Part shown: positions 21,670-33,566 of the stretch, piece by piece
How positions within the stretch are numbered: the first letter of the stretch is position 1
How the letters are laid out: every line of letters starts with the position of its first letter
Assembly (NCBI GenBank): GCA_000697055.1
Contig: JNDT01002277.1
Span: 124,001-188,000, forward strand
DNA: 64,000 bases
Source: Saksenaea vasiformis B4078
Lineage: Eukaryota > Mucoromycota > Mucoromycetes > Mucorales > Saksenaeaceae
Direction of reading: 5' to 3'
Notes under the pieces: generated by a model
The model's database searches: none
What the model saw: only the letters and a program-made list of their open reading frames with translations
What the model was told of the DNA's origin: nothing
Position numbers and translations under genes: made by a program

Positions 21670-24600
21670 ATTTTTCTTTGTATGAATCGTATTGACTTCC
21701 AAGAAGAAATAAGAGTGGCACCGGTTCCGGATGGCAACCTTTTATTCTCGAAAGACATCAAACAAATAAAGCAAAAATCTCCCAGATCGGGAGGTTCTAC
21801 CTAGGTCGGATTTTCAATTATGAGAGATGCTGGTTTAACTATTATCGAGTTTTAGTTCTTTAGCCTGAGTGACATGACCGCTGATGAAATGTCTAACAAC
21901 AACAGAGACGCTAACCATCACATGAGCTTTTTCTTTTTATTGTTATACACACATCGTTGTTGCATTATTATTTTGTGTGACGCAGTTCAAATGTTAGTAG
22001 ATATTGTCTAACGATTTACATCATGACCAACTAGGAAGGCGTGAATCTCAGGTACAACAACGCAGAACTGATGCTATTTTTAAAGGGAAGACTTTGGAAA
22101 AAAGGCAGGAATTAACTATTCTTTTCTTTGAAAAAAAAAAGAAAAAGAAAGATAATGGCACCGTGTTTTCCTTTTTTTTTTCCCTGTGTAATGATTCTAT
22201 TTCACTCATTTGTACAGGCTTATCCATTCTATTTTTCGGCATATTTAACTCTATCTACGTTCTTTGAGCTAATCAATAAGTGTGTAGGAATAAATCTGTG
22301 ATACTTCGAAATTTTTAAAAAACAGGGATATAACGGCGATTTGCTGCGGCACGTTCCCTTTTTGTTCTGTCAGACACTGCGAAGCTTTACGTTTTATGAA
22401 TAATCACTGGAAAGGAAGTCAGTCACCCGAGGCGACACAACGCTATTAATTTTTGTCACTGCAACTTTCTGAAACAAACGGTTGAATCATCTTTCTCCAA
22501 AATAAGTCATTTCGCTACTGCTTTTGGGACCGTACTGAACAAATGAGGAAAAACGTTACTGAAACGACAGAAGTAGTAGAACCTCGCTGAAAAGACGTGT
22601 ATCCGTGCGACTCGGGGTCCTATGACATCGCAGTGCTTCACGACCCCTGGCTGATCACTGCGGAACAAATTTGAACTAGCTTATCTCCATTACCTCGCTC
22701 ATTCTTGAGCTGACATAATACTGCTTATTGAACAAATTTTCATGCTAATCTATATAAATCCAGCGTCCCATGAAGAGCCAAGCTTACGTTAAGGAAGGAA
22801 TCGAATATACAATCATTATTTACGTACTTAAGTTGTAACAAATCCATACGCTGCTTACATCAAACTGGTCCTCTCGACGGACACACAAGACTTATATAGA
22901 GTAGCGTGAAAATTCATTCATTATTAGTAAATGGAATAATACTTGGATGTCATCTTACTTAACTCTGGGGAATAATGCCGCTCATTCGCAGATGCTTCAC
23001 TCCTCATCAATTTCAGTGGGGTAGATAATGTGATGTATGGCTTCCACGAGCGGCTTATCTCTTTTTCTGTTTACAACTGTGTTCTGAACAACACATCAAA
23101 AGGCGTAAGTTTCCTTTGTATAACCAAAAGATAAAGAAAAAGGACTCATGCATCCTGTTATTTTGCGGATTCCGATTGGTGCATTGAGGAAATCCATTAC
23201 AATGGAATCAGCATAGTAAACCTTTGATTCGATGTAAAAAAATGTATATCTATCCGTGCAAAAGCTCACTGCTCCTCGGAGCAGGATTTCTTTAACATCA
23301 ATGCAAAACGATATCTGGCTAATGCAAATGTTTCCCCTAACATGACTACTGCTATGATAGACACTTTTACTCCTTATTTGCGTCTCTAAAACGTTGCGGA
23401 CAACAAGACGCAATTCATCCTACCAATCTCGCTCCCAACCACGTAGCGATAACACCTAAACCATGTCAGATGTCATTTTTGCATGAACCATGTAGTGCAA
23501 AGTAATAGAATATTGTCCACATGCTGACTTTATTTTGCTTTACTCAGAGTATTATGCAATTGATTGCTGATGAAATACTTTGATGAGTACACAGATGACG
23601 GGAACTGGACGAAAAAAGATGCTTTGCACAAAAAAGTAGAAATTTGACTTAAAACTTTTTCATATCGGAGATTCGGGTGGAATGTTACAATAAATGAAGG
23701 GGAGACACAGTTGCGTAACCCATCGGTCATTTCAACGGGTCAAAGCTGGATGCATGAAATAACATCACAAGCACATAGCCCCATTATCTACCATTTGATA
23801 GGCAGTATCATATCAGCTGTAGTATAAGCTACTCTTGAAGACTTCTGAAGATCTTCGATTTTTTTCTGGCTCTCACAGATTTCATGGAAGATCGCTGCAT
23901 TCCTTAGAACATATCAGGGGTTTTCTGTCTGTGCATATTTGATTAATGATATAATACAGTTACAGATCTTTATTCAACCTACAGGCTGTTGTTTTATCAT
24001 CAATGACTATCTTCAATGAAGGATGAAATGATCGTTCATGCTCGTATACGTATGTACACCAAGTATAAATATTAGCCATCTTGTTGAATGCATTGTTAGG
24101 CAGAATAGTTGACAACGGCTGTTCACGGGTAAATAGAGCCTCTACTCGGTAATCAATACCAGATCATGCAAAGTAATACGAGGCACAACCAGCCTACGTT
24201 TTGGAGGGACTACAACCTCATATTATTCTATGTCCATCAAGTGAATTTGTAGTCTGTCTACTCAACGACACAGATGATACTCTCAGCTGCCAATTTAAGC
24301 TTGCAAGGCTAGCTGGAACATAAACGTAACGCTATAAATGGTATGAGCGGTGCTGCACCCGGCGTTACCCTGCGGGAAACGGTGGCTGGCGTATGTCGAT
24401 AAGAAAATTTCATCCAGGTTAAAAGAGAAGTTATCTGACTGTGCTGAATATAGCAAGGGTTAGAACGTATCCATCTGTCTTGGAGACTACCTAAAGAGAA
24501 GACGATGAACCAACAGTTCTTTATATGCAATAGGTACCCTTGGTTAACATAGCATGCACCGTGGGAAAAATATCACATCGCAAGGTTTTCGCGTAGCCTC

Positions 24601-26449
24601 TAAGACGTGGCCATATTGAGGTACTCTGCAGATATAATAAATTATAAGAAACGTAAGAAAACTGGTTGCTACGACCTTCTTCCGTCTGGATAGATGGCTG
24701 CCAAGTAAAACATCCTTGCTGCAAAACTGGTTTTTGAAGAAGATAAGCGTGATGATCCTGTTGCATAGCCGGTAACAGGATCGTCATGGGCTCTTTGAGA
24801 TTCGCAGATAATTTCTATTCTAAGATATACAATTGAAGAAAACGCATAGGCCATGACCTGCGCGTAGAACTAAGAAAATCGATGCAAAATCCAAGGAACA
24901 CGATCGAAGATTTCCCTCTTTTCCCTATGCACTGAATGAAATGGTGCTAATTTTACGTGCCCAATCACTGTCTTGGCAACCTCCAGCCGCATAACCTGCA
25001 GATACTCAGCTTCCAAAGGCAAGGCTGTCAGTGGATCGCATAGCGTTTTCCAACTTACCAATCTTTATCAAGAATTCAGACCTATGGTCCCCATTTAGCA
25101 ACCAAAACTGCGCAATGTGATCCCAGTTAAGACGTATTCAGTTTGCTAATTAGGACGTGCGATAAAGTTTCGGAAATAAAATAACTCACCGATTTATGCT
25201 TTTTCCTGTCGCTTAGATCTATGTCATTGCCCCAACAGGACGTCCTGGTATAATTTTGATTAACCGTTCATAGGATGCTGTTGCATTCCGGCTCAAAGGA
25301 CGCGGAGAATTACCGGTTTCTGAATGTTAAGCTTCCATGCTATGGTTAAGCTTACATCCATTTTTTATGCCCTGTGTGCAAGCGAATCTGCGTCGTATTG
25401 CGTCAATAATGACAGTAATCATTTGATTGACAGCGAAAATATGTTTTATCTCATTCATTGGCAAGTAAAATGCTTGTTCAAAAGCGCAATTTTTTATCAG
25501 CGTTCTCTTTTAAGTTGTGTTCGCACGTAACCTATTCATGCTACCTGCTGTTTTTTATGCAAAGGTAATGATCCGAGACTGTCGCTTTTTACAACCTAAT
25601 AGTTGTATAACCAAGCTCTATGACTGTAGCATTCAGAAAAGCTGTATGGCTAATGAGGCGTTCTAGCAACATTTGGCCAGGGTACTCTTTCCACATTTTA
25701 TTGCTGTCTTCTTAAAGTCTGAAGAGTATCTAAGTCGAAGCTTGGCTGCAATATGAAATAAGAAATGGCGTAATACACCGACGTAACTGCTTCCTTTGCA
25801 TGGAGCATAGCCATGTTATAGTGCTTTTTACAAACACGTTTAATCCGCTTGCCAATTGATGCGGCTACGAATAGTTTGCTGAGAAAGCCGTAGAGTTATT
25901 GTCTCGCATGATTGGTTGGCCTTCGTTAAACCTTGGGTCGGCGACATTTCAGCAACAGAAATTTTTTTATCCTCCCTTACTGGGCTTTCATTTTTTAGGT
26001 CTCCGCTTCTATGTTCTGTAGTTCTGCAAGAATCTAAATCTTAATGGCTCGATGGATCGGGCGGATGTCAATTTCAAAGTCTTCTGTTTTAGAAAACGAG
26101 TTCCCGATTATCACAGTTAAACCCAGAAATTAATAACGTGCAAAAGCCTAGAACGAAAGTAAATCTTAATGATCAAGAAAGAACAGCAGTTCCCTCCTAT
26201 TACATCATAGTTAAATAGACGTTTCCTTCTTTTTTTTTTTTTTTGCCTGGATAAAGGAAACGACAGACGTAGATTTCCTTTTTCCGTCTAGTTTCTTGAC
26301 GTTCTTCGGTGTTCCCCTCTCAAAGCTAAGAACGAACCAACGAAACATATACTCCGCTGTCAGAAACCTGCCAAAAAAATTTTGCCTTTTATATCCAAAA
26401 CCCGCCCAGTTGGTGAGACGGATCTTTTGTGCTCTTTCCTTCATTGATC
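21670..26449. other. 4.8-kb intergenic region
   Basis: Divergent region between the carboxypeptidase and amino-acid transporter genes. It holds one plus-oriented dispersed-repeat copy at about 22725-22965 and an A-rich tract near 22130. The minus-strand frames between 24309 and 25061 lack family signals and look random. The final 250 bases, with a poly-T run near 26230, are probably the transporter promoter. Confidence 0.5.
22725..22965 (+). repeat. Dispersed repeat family, copy 2
   Basis: Begins with CTTATTGAACAAATTTTCATG and continues with CTAATCTATATAAATCCAGCGTCCC, ATGAAGAGCCAAGCTTACG, a variable middle, and TTAGTAAATGGAATAATACTTGGATGTC. The same blocks in the same order and spacing occur at 40771-41010 and 53845-54065 and, inverted, at 10825-11025 and 55925-56085. 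Confidence 0.65.
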
Positions 26450-28535
26450 ATGTCCTCAAAGACCTTGGCTGAAGAAGAGGATACTCCATCTCCAGTACAG
26501 TTTCCTACTGTTCCTTTGTCACAGATGCGCAGTCGGTCTTTCGACATGCCACGGAACCAGAGACCAGCAAATCTCAGAAGTCATACCCATTTTGCACAGG
26601 ATATGCCCAATATACGCTCTGAATTTATCACACCACCAGCTACACCGACGCCACGAAGACCCGGGATCCGTAGCCATGGAAACTCATTTGCTCGTTCAAT
26701 ATCATCCAAGAGAAGATCGATGGCACGGACAGTCTCCTCTTATTCAATGTACAGCCACTTCGCTGGTGAACGCTTCGACGACGATGACGATGATGATGAA
26801 GTAGTCCGCACACCGAGATTGAAAGACCTAGCAAAAGAAGAAAAGAAACGCAAAAGTGCCTCAGATGCTAGCGGAATGAAGATTGAGCACGCACTTTCCT
26901 CTGAGGAAAGTGCGGTGGAAGAAGAGGACCGAACTCCGCGAGCTTCAGTTGGGAAGGCGATGTTTATGTTTTTAAAAGCCTTTATTGGCTCTGGAGTCCT
27001 TTTCTTGCCAAAAGCGTGTGTATCTGCTACTTACTTCTACAAGAAATTGCTAACCTATGGATGAATGTTGTGTAGATTCGAAAATGGCGGTTTGGCGTTG
27101 TCGATCGTCCTGATGGTCCTTATTGCAGCTATTTGTTTGTTTGCATTTCTACGTTTGGTTAAGACCCAGCTTATTGTTGGTGGATCGTATGGCGATATTG
27201 GTGGCGTTCTGTATGGCCCAGCCGTTCGGTTCACTGTGCTCATTTTCCTAGTGATCTCACAAATCGGATTCGTATGCTCGTACTTCATTTTCATCTCAGG
27301 CAACTTGGTTAGCGTGGTTGACGTCCTCTCCGAATGCCGTGCACATATCGAGCAGAAGTACTACATCTTGATGCCACTTATATTTCTCGTTCCATTTGCA
27401 CTGATTCGGCACATTGCTCGGTTGTCTTTTGCTGCTGTCGTTGCTGATCTGCTTATTCTGTTCGGTTTGATCTGCATTATCTATTTTACTTCAGATCAGC
27501 TGCATAACGTCGGTGTGGGTCCAAACATTCAGAGCGTCAACCCAGCCAACTTTGCGCTGATGATTGGAACGGCGACTTTTTCATTTGAGGGTAACTACTA
27601 AACAGTGGGAAAAGAAAGGCAGAAACTAACCAAGGATCCACTTTCTTTTGTTGTGGTGTACTAGGTATCGGATTAGGTAAGTTGAACAGATGGCTGCATT
27701 TGTATCATGGATATTAAGTTTGAAACGTCTTAGTTATTCCTATCGTCGAATCGATGAAGCAGCCGGAGCGCTTCCCGTTCGTTGTAACACTGGGTATGGT
27801 GATTGTGTGCTTAATCTACATTTTGGTCGGTACTCTCTCCTATTTGGCGTACGGCGATCAAATTCAAGCGGCCGTCATCTACAACTTCCCTCCTGCAGAC
27901 CGATTGACCATTTCTGTACAACTATTATACTCAGTTGCCATTATCCTCACGTTAGTACATTGCAGCTAGGAGAAAGATGATGAGGCACTCATTCACGTTC
28001 AACTTAGGGCGCCGCTGATGCTTTTCCCAGCTTTGAAAATCCTGGAAAATGGTCTTTTCCGAAAATGTAAATCCGGTCGAGAGAGCTTGGCAGTGAAGTG
28101 GGGGAAGAACCTGTTCCGATCCGTGCTTGCTATCTTGTGCGCTGTTATAGCCTTTGGGATTGGTGGTGAAAATTTGGATAAGTTTGTAGCATTGGGTAAA
28201 GTTCACTTTTTTTTCTCAGCCTCACACCCAAATGGATGTCACTAACTTAATCTTATGTTTATGTACCTAGTTGGTTCCGTTGCTTGTGTTCCTCTTTGCT
28301 TTATATTCCCAGGTAAAAAAGAAAAAAAAATCGTATGATGATTGTAGCTAACTCAGGTTTCATACATTAAGGCATGTTTCATTTCAAAATCACCAGCTCG
28401 CTCAGAGCAAAGATCTTTGATATCTTACTCATTATATGGGGTGTTGGCATCATGATTTACACTTTGTACGTGACCATCAACTCATTTGTACATCCTACAC
28501 ACAGTGAAGCACCTGCACCCTACTGTGCAGCGTAG
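26450..28535 (+). CDS. Vacuolar-type amino-acid transporter (AAAP family, AVT3-like)
   Basis: Seven exons: 26450-27015, 27076-27590, 27665-27676, 27734-27950, 28008-28195, 28271-28312 and 28372-28535, giving 567 residues. The first 160 residues are a hydrophilic cytosolic tail with acidic runs and Ser/Arg motifs. From about residue 165 the AAAP core starts with VGKAMFMFLKAFIGSGVLFLPKA and continues with hydrophobic helices. Landmarks include GGSYGDIGGVLYG, IGTATFSFEG, IGLVIPIVESMKQPERFP and PLMLFPALKILENGLF. Yeast Avt3/Avt4 and animal SLC36 relatives export amino acids from the vacuole or lysosome by proton coupling; that role is inferred. The third exon is only 12 nt and supplies part of the conserved EGIGLV turn. 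The last exon's acceptor (ATTAAG at 28371) was chosen because the preceding AG would bring an immediate stop. The start was chosen as the first ATG, at 26450. Confidence 0.9.
27665..27676 (+). other. 12-nt microexon of the amino-acid transporter gene
   Basis: The sequence between TGTACTAG and GTAAGTTG is 12 nt long and encodes the central residues of EGIGLV together with one base from each flank. Skipping it would keep the frame but delete four residues of a conserved transmembrane turn. Confidence 0.8.
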
Positions 28536-29035
28536 GTATACTGTAGTAATAGTTAGTTGTAGCAGCTACAGTTTCCTTTTTCCTTTTTCCTCAATCCTCC
28601 TATGTGTATACAATGTTATGTTTGTAATTAAGTAGCGGTTATTTAAGTCATGCATGATAGAAACTCATTTAGAGTAAAACGAATGCCTTCTGTAACTTAG
28701 CAAATCGGGGCAAAGGTTGATTTATCGGCAGATATAACGTGATATCGCGGCTGTATACGAAAAAGAAAAAAGAAATAGAAAACAAAGGGAAAAAAGAAAA
28801 AGGGAAATCGATATATGCAAGACACAAACATGCGCTGATCACTAACATTTGGGATATTATGGGCGTTTCATGTTGAACACCCTTGATGGACGTATCACTA
28901 ATTTTTGTATCACAAATCAATCCTAATCTATCAGTCCTTAGTCGATCGTTGTCTTTCTTGCCGTTCGACATGATGTCACGCATGAAGTAGTATAAATAAG
29001 CATAGCTCAGGTCAAGATTATTTTCAGACTTGTCT
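28536..29035. other. Tandem intergenic spacer
   Basis: About 500 bases between two genes on the same strand. It includes the transporter 3' UTR and an A-rich block at about 28757-28805. Nothing else recognised. Confidence 0.5.
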
Positions 29036-32000
29036 ATGAATAGTCCGCCTATTTCCAAGCGGTTACCTCCAAATGCGGTCCCTATACCCTACTCTTCATC
29101 CTATCAACCTCGACGGATAGTATCAGCCTCTCCTCGCTCGTTTGAAAGCGAGCCAGCAGAACGATTCTCTGATTTCGTCCGATGGCCGACACAATCGCCA
29201 TCAGCATGTAGCGAAATCGAAGTTATACTCGACGATGGAACACTGCAGAAACGCACAGTTTCACTTTCGACTGTACCAGACACGGTTCCACTTGAATCTG
29301 ACGCGTCTGATGAAGAGAATGAAATCCGGCATAATAAATACCCGCAAGAGCGGCAAGGCTCGGAAAGGTATGGAATGAAATTGCAGTAATATAGAAAAGA
29401 AAAAAAGGAAAACGTGGCGGTGCCAAACTCAACACGATTAAAAATTTTTATTTCAGCTCAGGTCCGCATGCAGCAACGCCATTATTACAAGGCAATGATA
29501 AGATATCCTACGCTACTATCGATCATGAGCAATCTGGCACCTGTTCTTCAACGTCAAATGACAGCGATTCAGATGAACCATTTTTTCCATCCGTGCAAAA
29601 GAAACAGATAACGCGTTGCAAAGCAGATGACAACAATGAGCGGCGGCTCTGGAATCGATTCAAATCGTACTGGAAACGTTCCGCATTAACGTCACAACAG
29701 CAAGCTGTTCTCAAATGTAGTATTGCTTACTTTCTGGCGTCGTTGTTCACCTTTGTGCCCGTACTGAATGCGTTTATTGGCTACAACCGGATATCAAGTC
29801 ATCTTGTTGCAACCGCTACCGTTTTCTTTAATCCTGCAAAGACCCTCGGTGGTATGGCGGAAGCAGCTGCCTATGGCTGGGGTTACACGCTGTTTGCTTT
29901 GACAATCTGCCTGGGATCTATGGTCACCACCGATTTCTTTGTCGATCGCGATCTCGTCGTTATCGCACACAGTCTGTCTCTTGGATTTTGGCTTGTGGGA
30001 GCGACGCTCATCGTTTCTTTCCTCAAAGCGCATTGGAATAAGCCACCCGTGGCAACCGGTAAACGATACCTTATTTTTAAGCGCATAAACTCACGATAGT
30101 CTGACATTCTAGCTTCCAGTCTCTGCTTTATTATCATTTTCATCATCGTTGTCCGCGAAGGCTCCGCGAACCGAGGTGATTTCGATACGACGCGTATTCA
30201 GCAGATTACCTCTGCGGTTGCGACTGGAACGGTGATAACTGTTTCATGTTGCATCCTGTTCTGGCCTAAATCGGCAGCTGTGAAACTAAGGTGAGTAACT
30301 TAAACAAGTCGCCCCTTATCCTGGGTCAAGCCTTCTGTTTCACAAAGTAACTTATCTTTTTTATCTGCAGAAATGACATTGAGGCAACATTAATGTCGGA
30401 CAAGGTCTTACTAAAACTGCTCACGAAGACATTTTTACTGGACGACGATTTGCCAGAATTTAAAGCAAACAGCACCTTACAGAAAGCAATCGAATCACAT
30501 CGCGCTAGTTTTACTGCACTGCAAAAATCCCTCAAGGAAGCCAAATTAGAGGTGTTATGGAATGGCAACATTCGGCGATGTGCCGAAGAGTATACACAAG
30601 TAGTGGAGAACATGCAAAGACTTGCACAGTACGTAGGTGGTCTACGAAGCAGCTGCGGCATCCAGTTTGAACGTATGGGTCACAAACCGGAAGATTCGAG
30701 ACGGATTCGGAAGAAACGATCGAAATCCAAAGGAGCATGGAATATCAGAGCTGGTTACCGACGACGTAAAATAGAAGATGAATTCCGAAGAGAGAAGACA
30801 GCTGCAGATGGACTAGAGACTGACAATGATCACGTCTCAAATGAACGAACTGCTTATAGACCGTCAGCAACTGTGCTTATTGATTTTACCGATACTATCC
30901 GCCAGCCTCTTAAATCATTAGCTTACACATGCAAGCAGACGTTATACCATTTACAGGTCAGCTTCTCCGCAAAGCCACGACCGACGCATGATGTTACACC
31001 AAGCTTTGCCATGTTAAAGAGCAATCTTCTCAAAGCACTCGCTCTGTTTGAAGTGTCTCAACGGCACGCCGTGGAAAAGCTACATCGTTATCGCTTGCAT
31101 CGTTCTCAGGGAAATGGCACCGAACCTGCGCTGAATGAGGAGGTATTCTTGGTGTACTTCTTTGTGTTCAACATGATCGAATTCGCACGAGAATTGATTA
31201 ATCTGGTGGAATCAGTTGAACGCCTATCGGAGGCAGAACAGAAGAAAATTAGTCTCTGGAAGTATCTCTGTCTCAAAAGGAACAGAGGGCATGGTAGGTT
31301 GAGTCATTATCGAGAATTGGAAAGAAAAAAAAGTTAACTTGCGCTTCTATCATGCAGCTATTCCCAAAAAGAATACCGCCTTTCAGGAGTTTGTACCTAA
31401 CGAACGTAACGCAGAGAACACGCTTCATACGCCTCAGCCAAAGACACGATGGCGTCAATTCTTCCTACGTATATGGCGAGCATTCTCCCTTTTCAAGTTG
31501 CAGACGGCGCGTTATGCCATCAAATCAGCTATTGGGGCGACCTTGTTGGCCACACCTGCCTTTCTGCCAGCCACCGGTCCGTGGTTCCGCGAATGGCGGA
31601 TGGAATGGGCACTTATCACGGTAAGCAATTTAGGCTCTCTATCGTGCTACACGAACCGAAATTTCTAAGTAGAACTGTTAGTTGATGGTTGTGATGACAC
31701 CGACAGTGGGAGGCACAAACCTGGTGGCTATCTATCGAATCTTCTCAACCCTACTGGGATGTGTTTCTGCCATGTGTTTGTATATGTTGTTTCCCGGCAA
31801 CATGTATGTATTACCCATTGTGACTTGGATCTTTTCGATACCCAATTTCTGGATGATCCTGCACCACAAGCATGGTAAATTTGGCCAGTTCACATTGCTT
31901 GCCTACAACCTGGTGATGCTAAGCAAGTACAATGATCGCGAAGCAAATACCGTGGAAGTATGGCAACTTGCACTGCAACGTCTTTTGGCCATTCTGGTCG

Positions 32001-32869
32001 GGGTGGTGTTTGGTCTGATCGCCACGGCCTACGTATGGCCTTATGAAGCTCGGGTAGAACTACGCAAGGGATTGTCAGACTTCCTTCTTCAGCTAGGGTG
32101 GCTGTATCAGCGACTGGTCTCTGTTTATTCATGTCCACAAAATCAGAACTCAAATCAACCACAGTTTTACGGTCGGAACGAAACAACGAAGATGACCAGT
32201 ATGCGCGAACAACGGCTTGTTGCAGGGGAGACATTTATGGACGTCGAACTTGGCTTGCAGCGGACATTATTAAGTCTCCAGGCTCTACTCGTTCAGACAC
32301 CAAATGAGCCACGATTAAAAGGACCTTTCCCGGTGGCGACCTACCGAGCGATGCTAGAATCATGCCAGAACATAGTCGATAAATTTCTATCAATGCGGAC
32401 GCTCATCCTCAAGGATATCTGGTTCGACGAAGTTCAACAGGACTTTGTCATGCCCATGATACGAGAACGGCGAGAAATGGTCGGCAACGTTCTGTTGTAT
32501 TTCTATCTGTTGGCATCCGCATTACGGCTCAAAACACCTTTACCTCCTTGTATGCCTCCAGCGAGACAAGCATGGCAATCCCTCATTGCTCGATTACGTG
32601 AACTGCCAGTCGCACAACCACAGCAGTTTGCTGAAAAGGGACATATTTACGTGGTATACTACGCGTATGTAACAATGATGGAAGACATCATCCGGGAACT
32701 CGATAAGGTAAGCGAATTCTAGCGGATAACGGATGAAGTACTCAACTAAGGATAGCTTGGATGTCATATGACCCAACTGTTCGGTACGTTGATTTCAGAG
32801 ACGCAATGGAGAGAATTGTTCGATGAGCGTGATCCAGAGCAGGCATCTCCAATTGAGATATCCAAATAA
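29036..32869 (+). CDS. BRE4/ArAE-like multispanning membrane protein (brefeldin A sensitivity-related, FUSC-like)
   Basis: Seven exons: 29036-29367, 29457-30058, 30113-30290, 30371-31293, 31358-31620, 31682-32707 and 32756-32869, giving 1145 residues. The architecture is a hydrophilic Ser-rich N-terminus, a first bundle of helices from about residue 199 (KCSIAYFLASLFTFVPVL, then SSHLVATATVFFNPAKTLGG), a long cytosolic middle and a second bundle from about residue 725. The second bundle holds ARYAIKSAIGATLLATPAFL, MTPTVGGTNLVAIYRI and YVLPIVTWIFSIPNFWM, and a C-terminal helical domain follows. This duplicated layout with the 'MTPTVGGT' block is that of fungal Bre4/aromatic acid exporter (ArAE) relatives of FUSC and plant malate channels. 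Transport substrate is unknown; involvement in membrane trafficking is known only for yeast Bre4. The last intron (32708-32755, 48 nt) was chosen to give an ending LFGTLISETQWREL...EISK; an acceptor at 32800 gives a different, less likely tail. Confidence 0.85.
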
Positions 32870-33566
32870 TTTGCAACCGCTCCATATTATGTATTATAAA
32901 AAATCGTGCATATCAAACATAGCAGAAAGTTATATAGCATCAATCTTTGCAATAAATACATGCAAAAGCACATTCACGTGTTTACAACAACAATAAAGCG
33001 ACGGTGCTTGTCCCATGCGCCATGAATCATCATTTACCAGCTTTTCTGCTTGTGTGGGTCTGGAAGCTGCTCTATAGGATTCCCATTATCATTACTGTAT
33101 TTTAAACCTGGACACAGTGGTACTGGCAGATTCAACCACATAGGGATCATTTGGTAATGTAAATTATGGCGAATTTCAGTACAAGGCAAGGTAAAAAAAA
33201 AAAAAAAAAAAGAAGGAATCAGTCCGAAAGGGTAGCAACGAAGGGACAACTACATAATTTACCAACAAAGCGAGTTTCACGTAGGACTATCTGTACACAA
33301 AAGCAAGGATCTCTTTTATAGGATAACAGCGGCACCACCAGTCATTTGCGTATACTTCTGCTGCAAAAGATAGAGTAATTCCCGAAAAGCTACATGTACT
33401 AACACCAATGCCACCTGTTTTGCAGCAAAAAGTCCTATGATCGGAGTTTTTAGTAATCTTGACAAAAAGGTAAAGTGCTCTAGGGTTGGGCCAACATTTT
33501 GCGCTTCAAAACGTCTAATGGACAAATATCAGGTAAAGGATCGAATCGTTCCGGAAAGACGCATTG
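32870..33566. other. Tandem intergenic spacer
   Basis: About 700 bases between the BRE4-like gene and the CDK gene. It has an 18-base A tract near 33193-33211 and otherwise unremarkable sequence. It should contain the CDK promoter. Confidence 0.5.

Noticed and set aside
24309..25061. A run of three minus-strand frames that might be a small spliced gene
   Set aside because: Composition is random-like, no motif is recognised, and no consistent splice joining was found.
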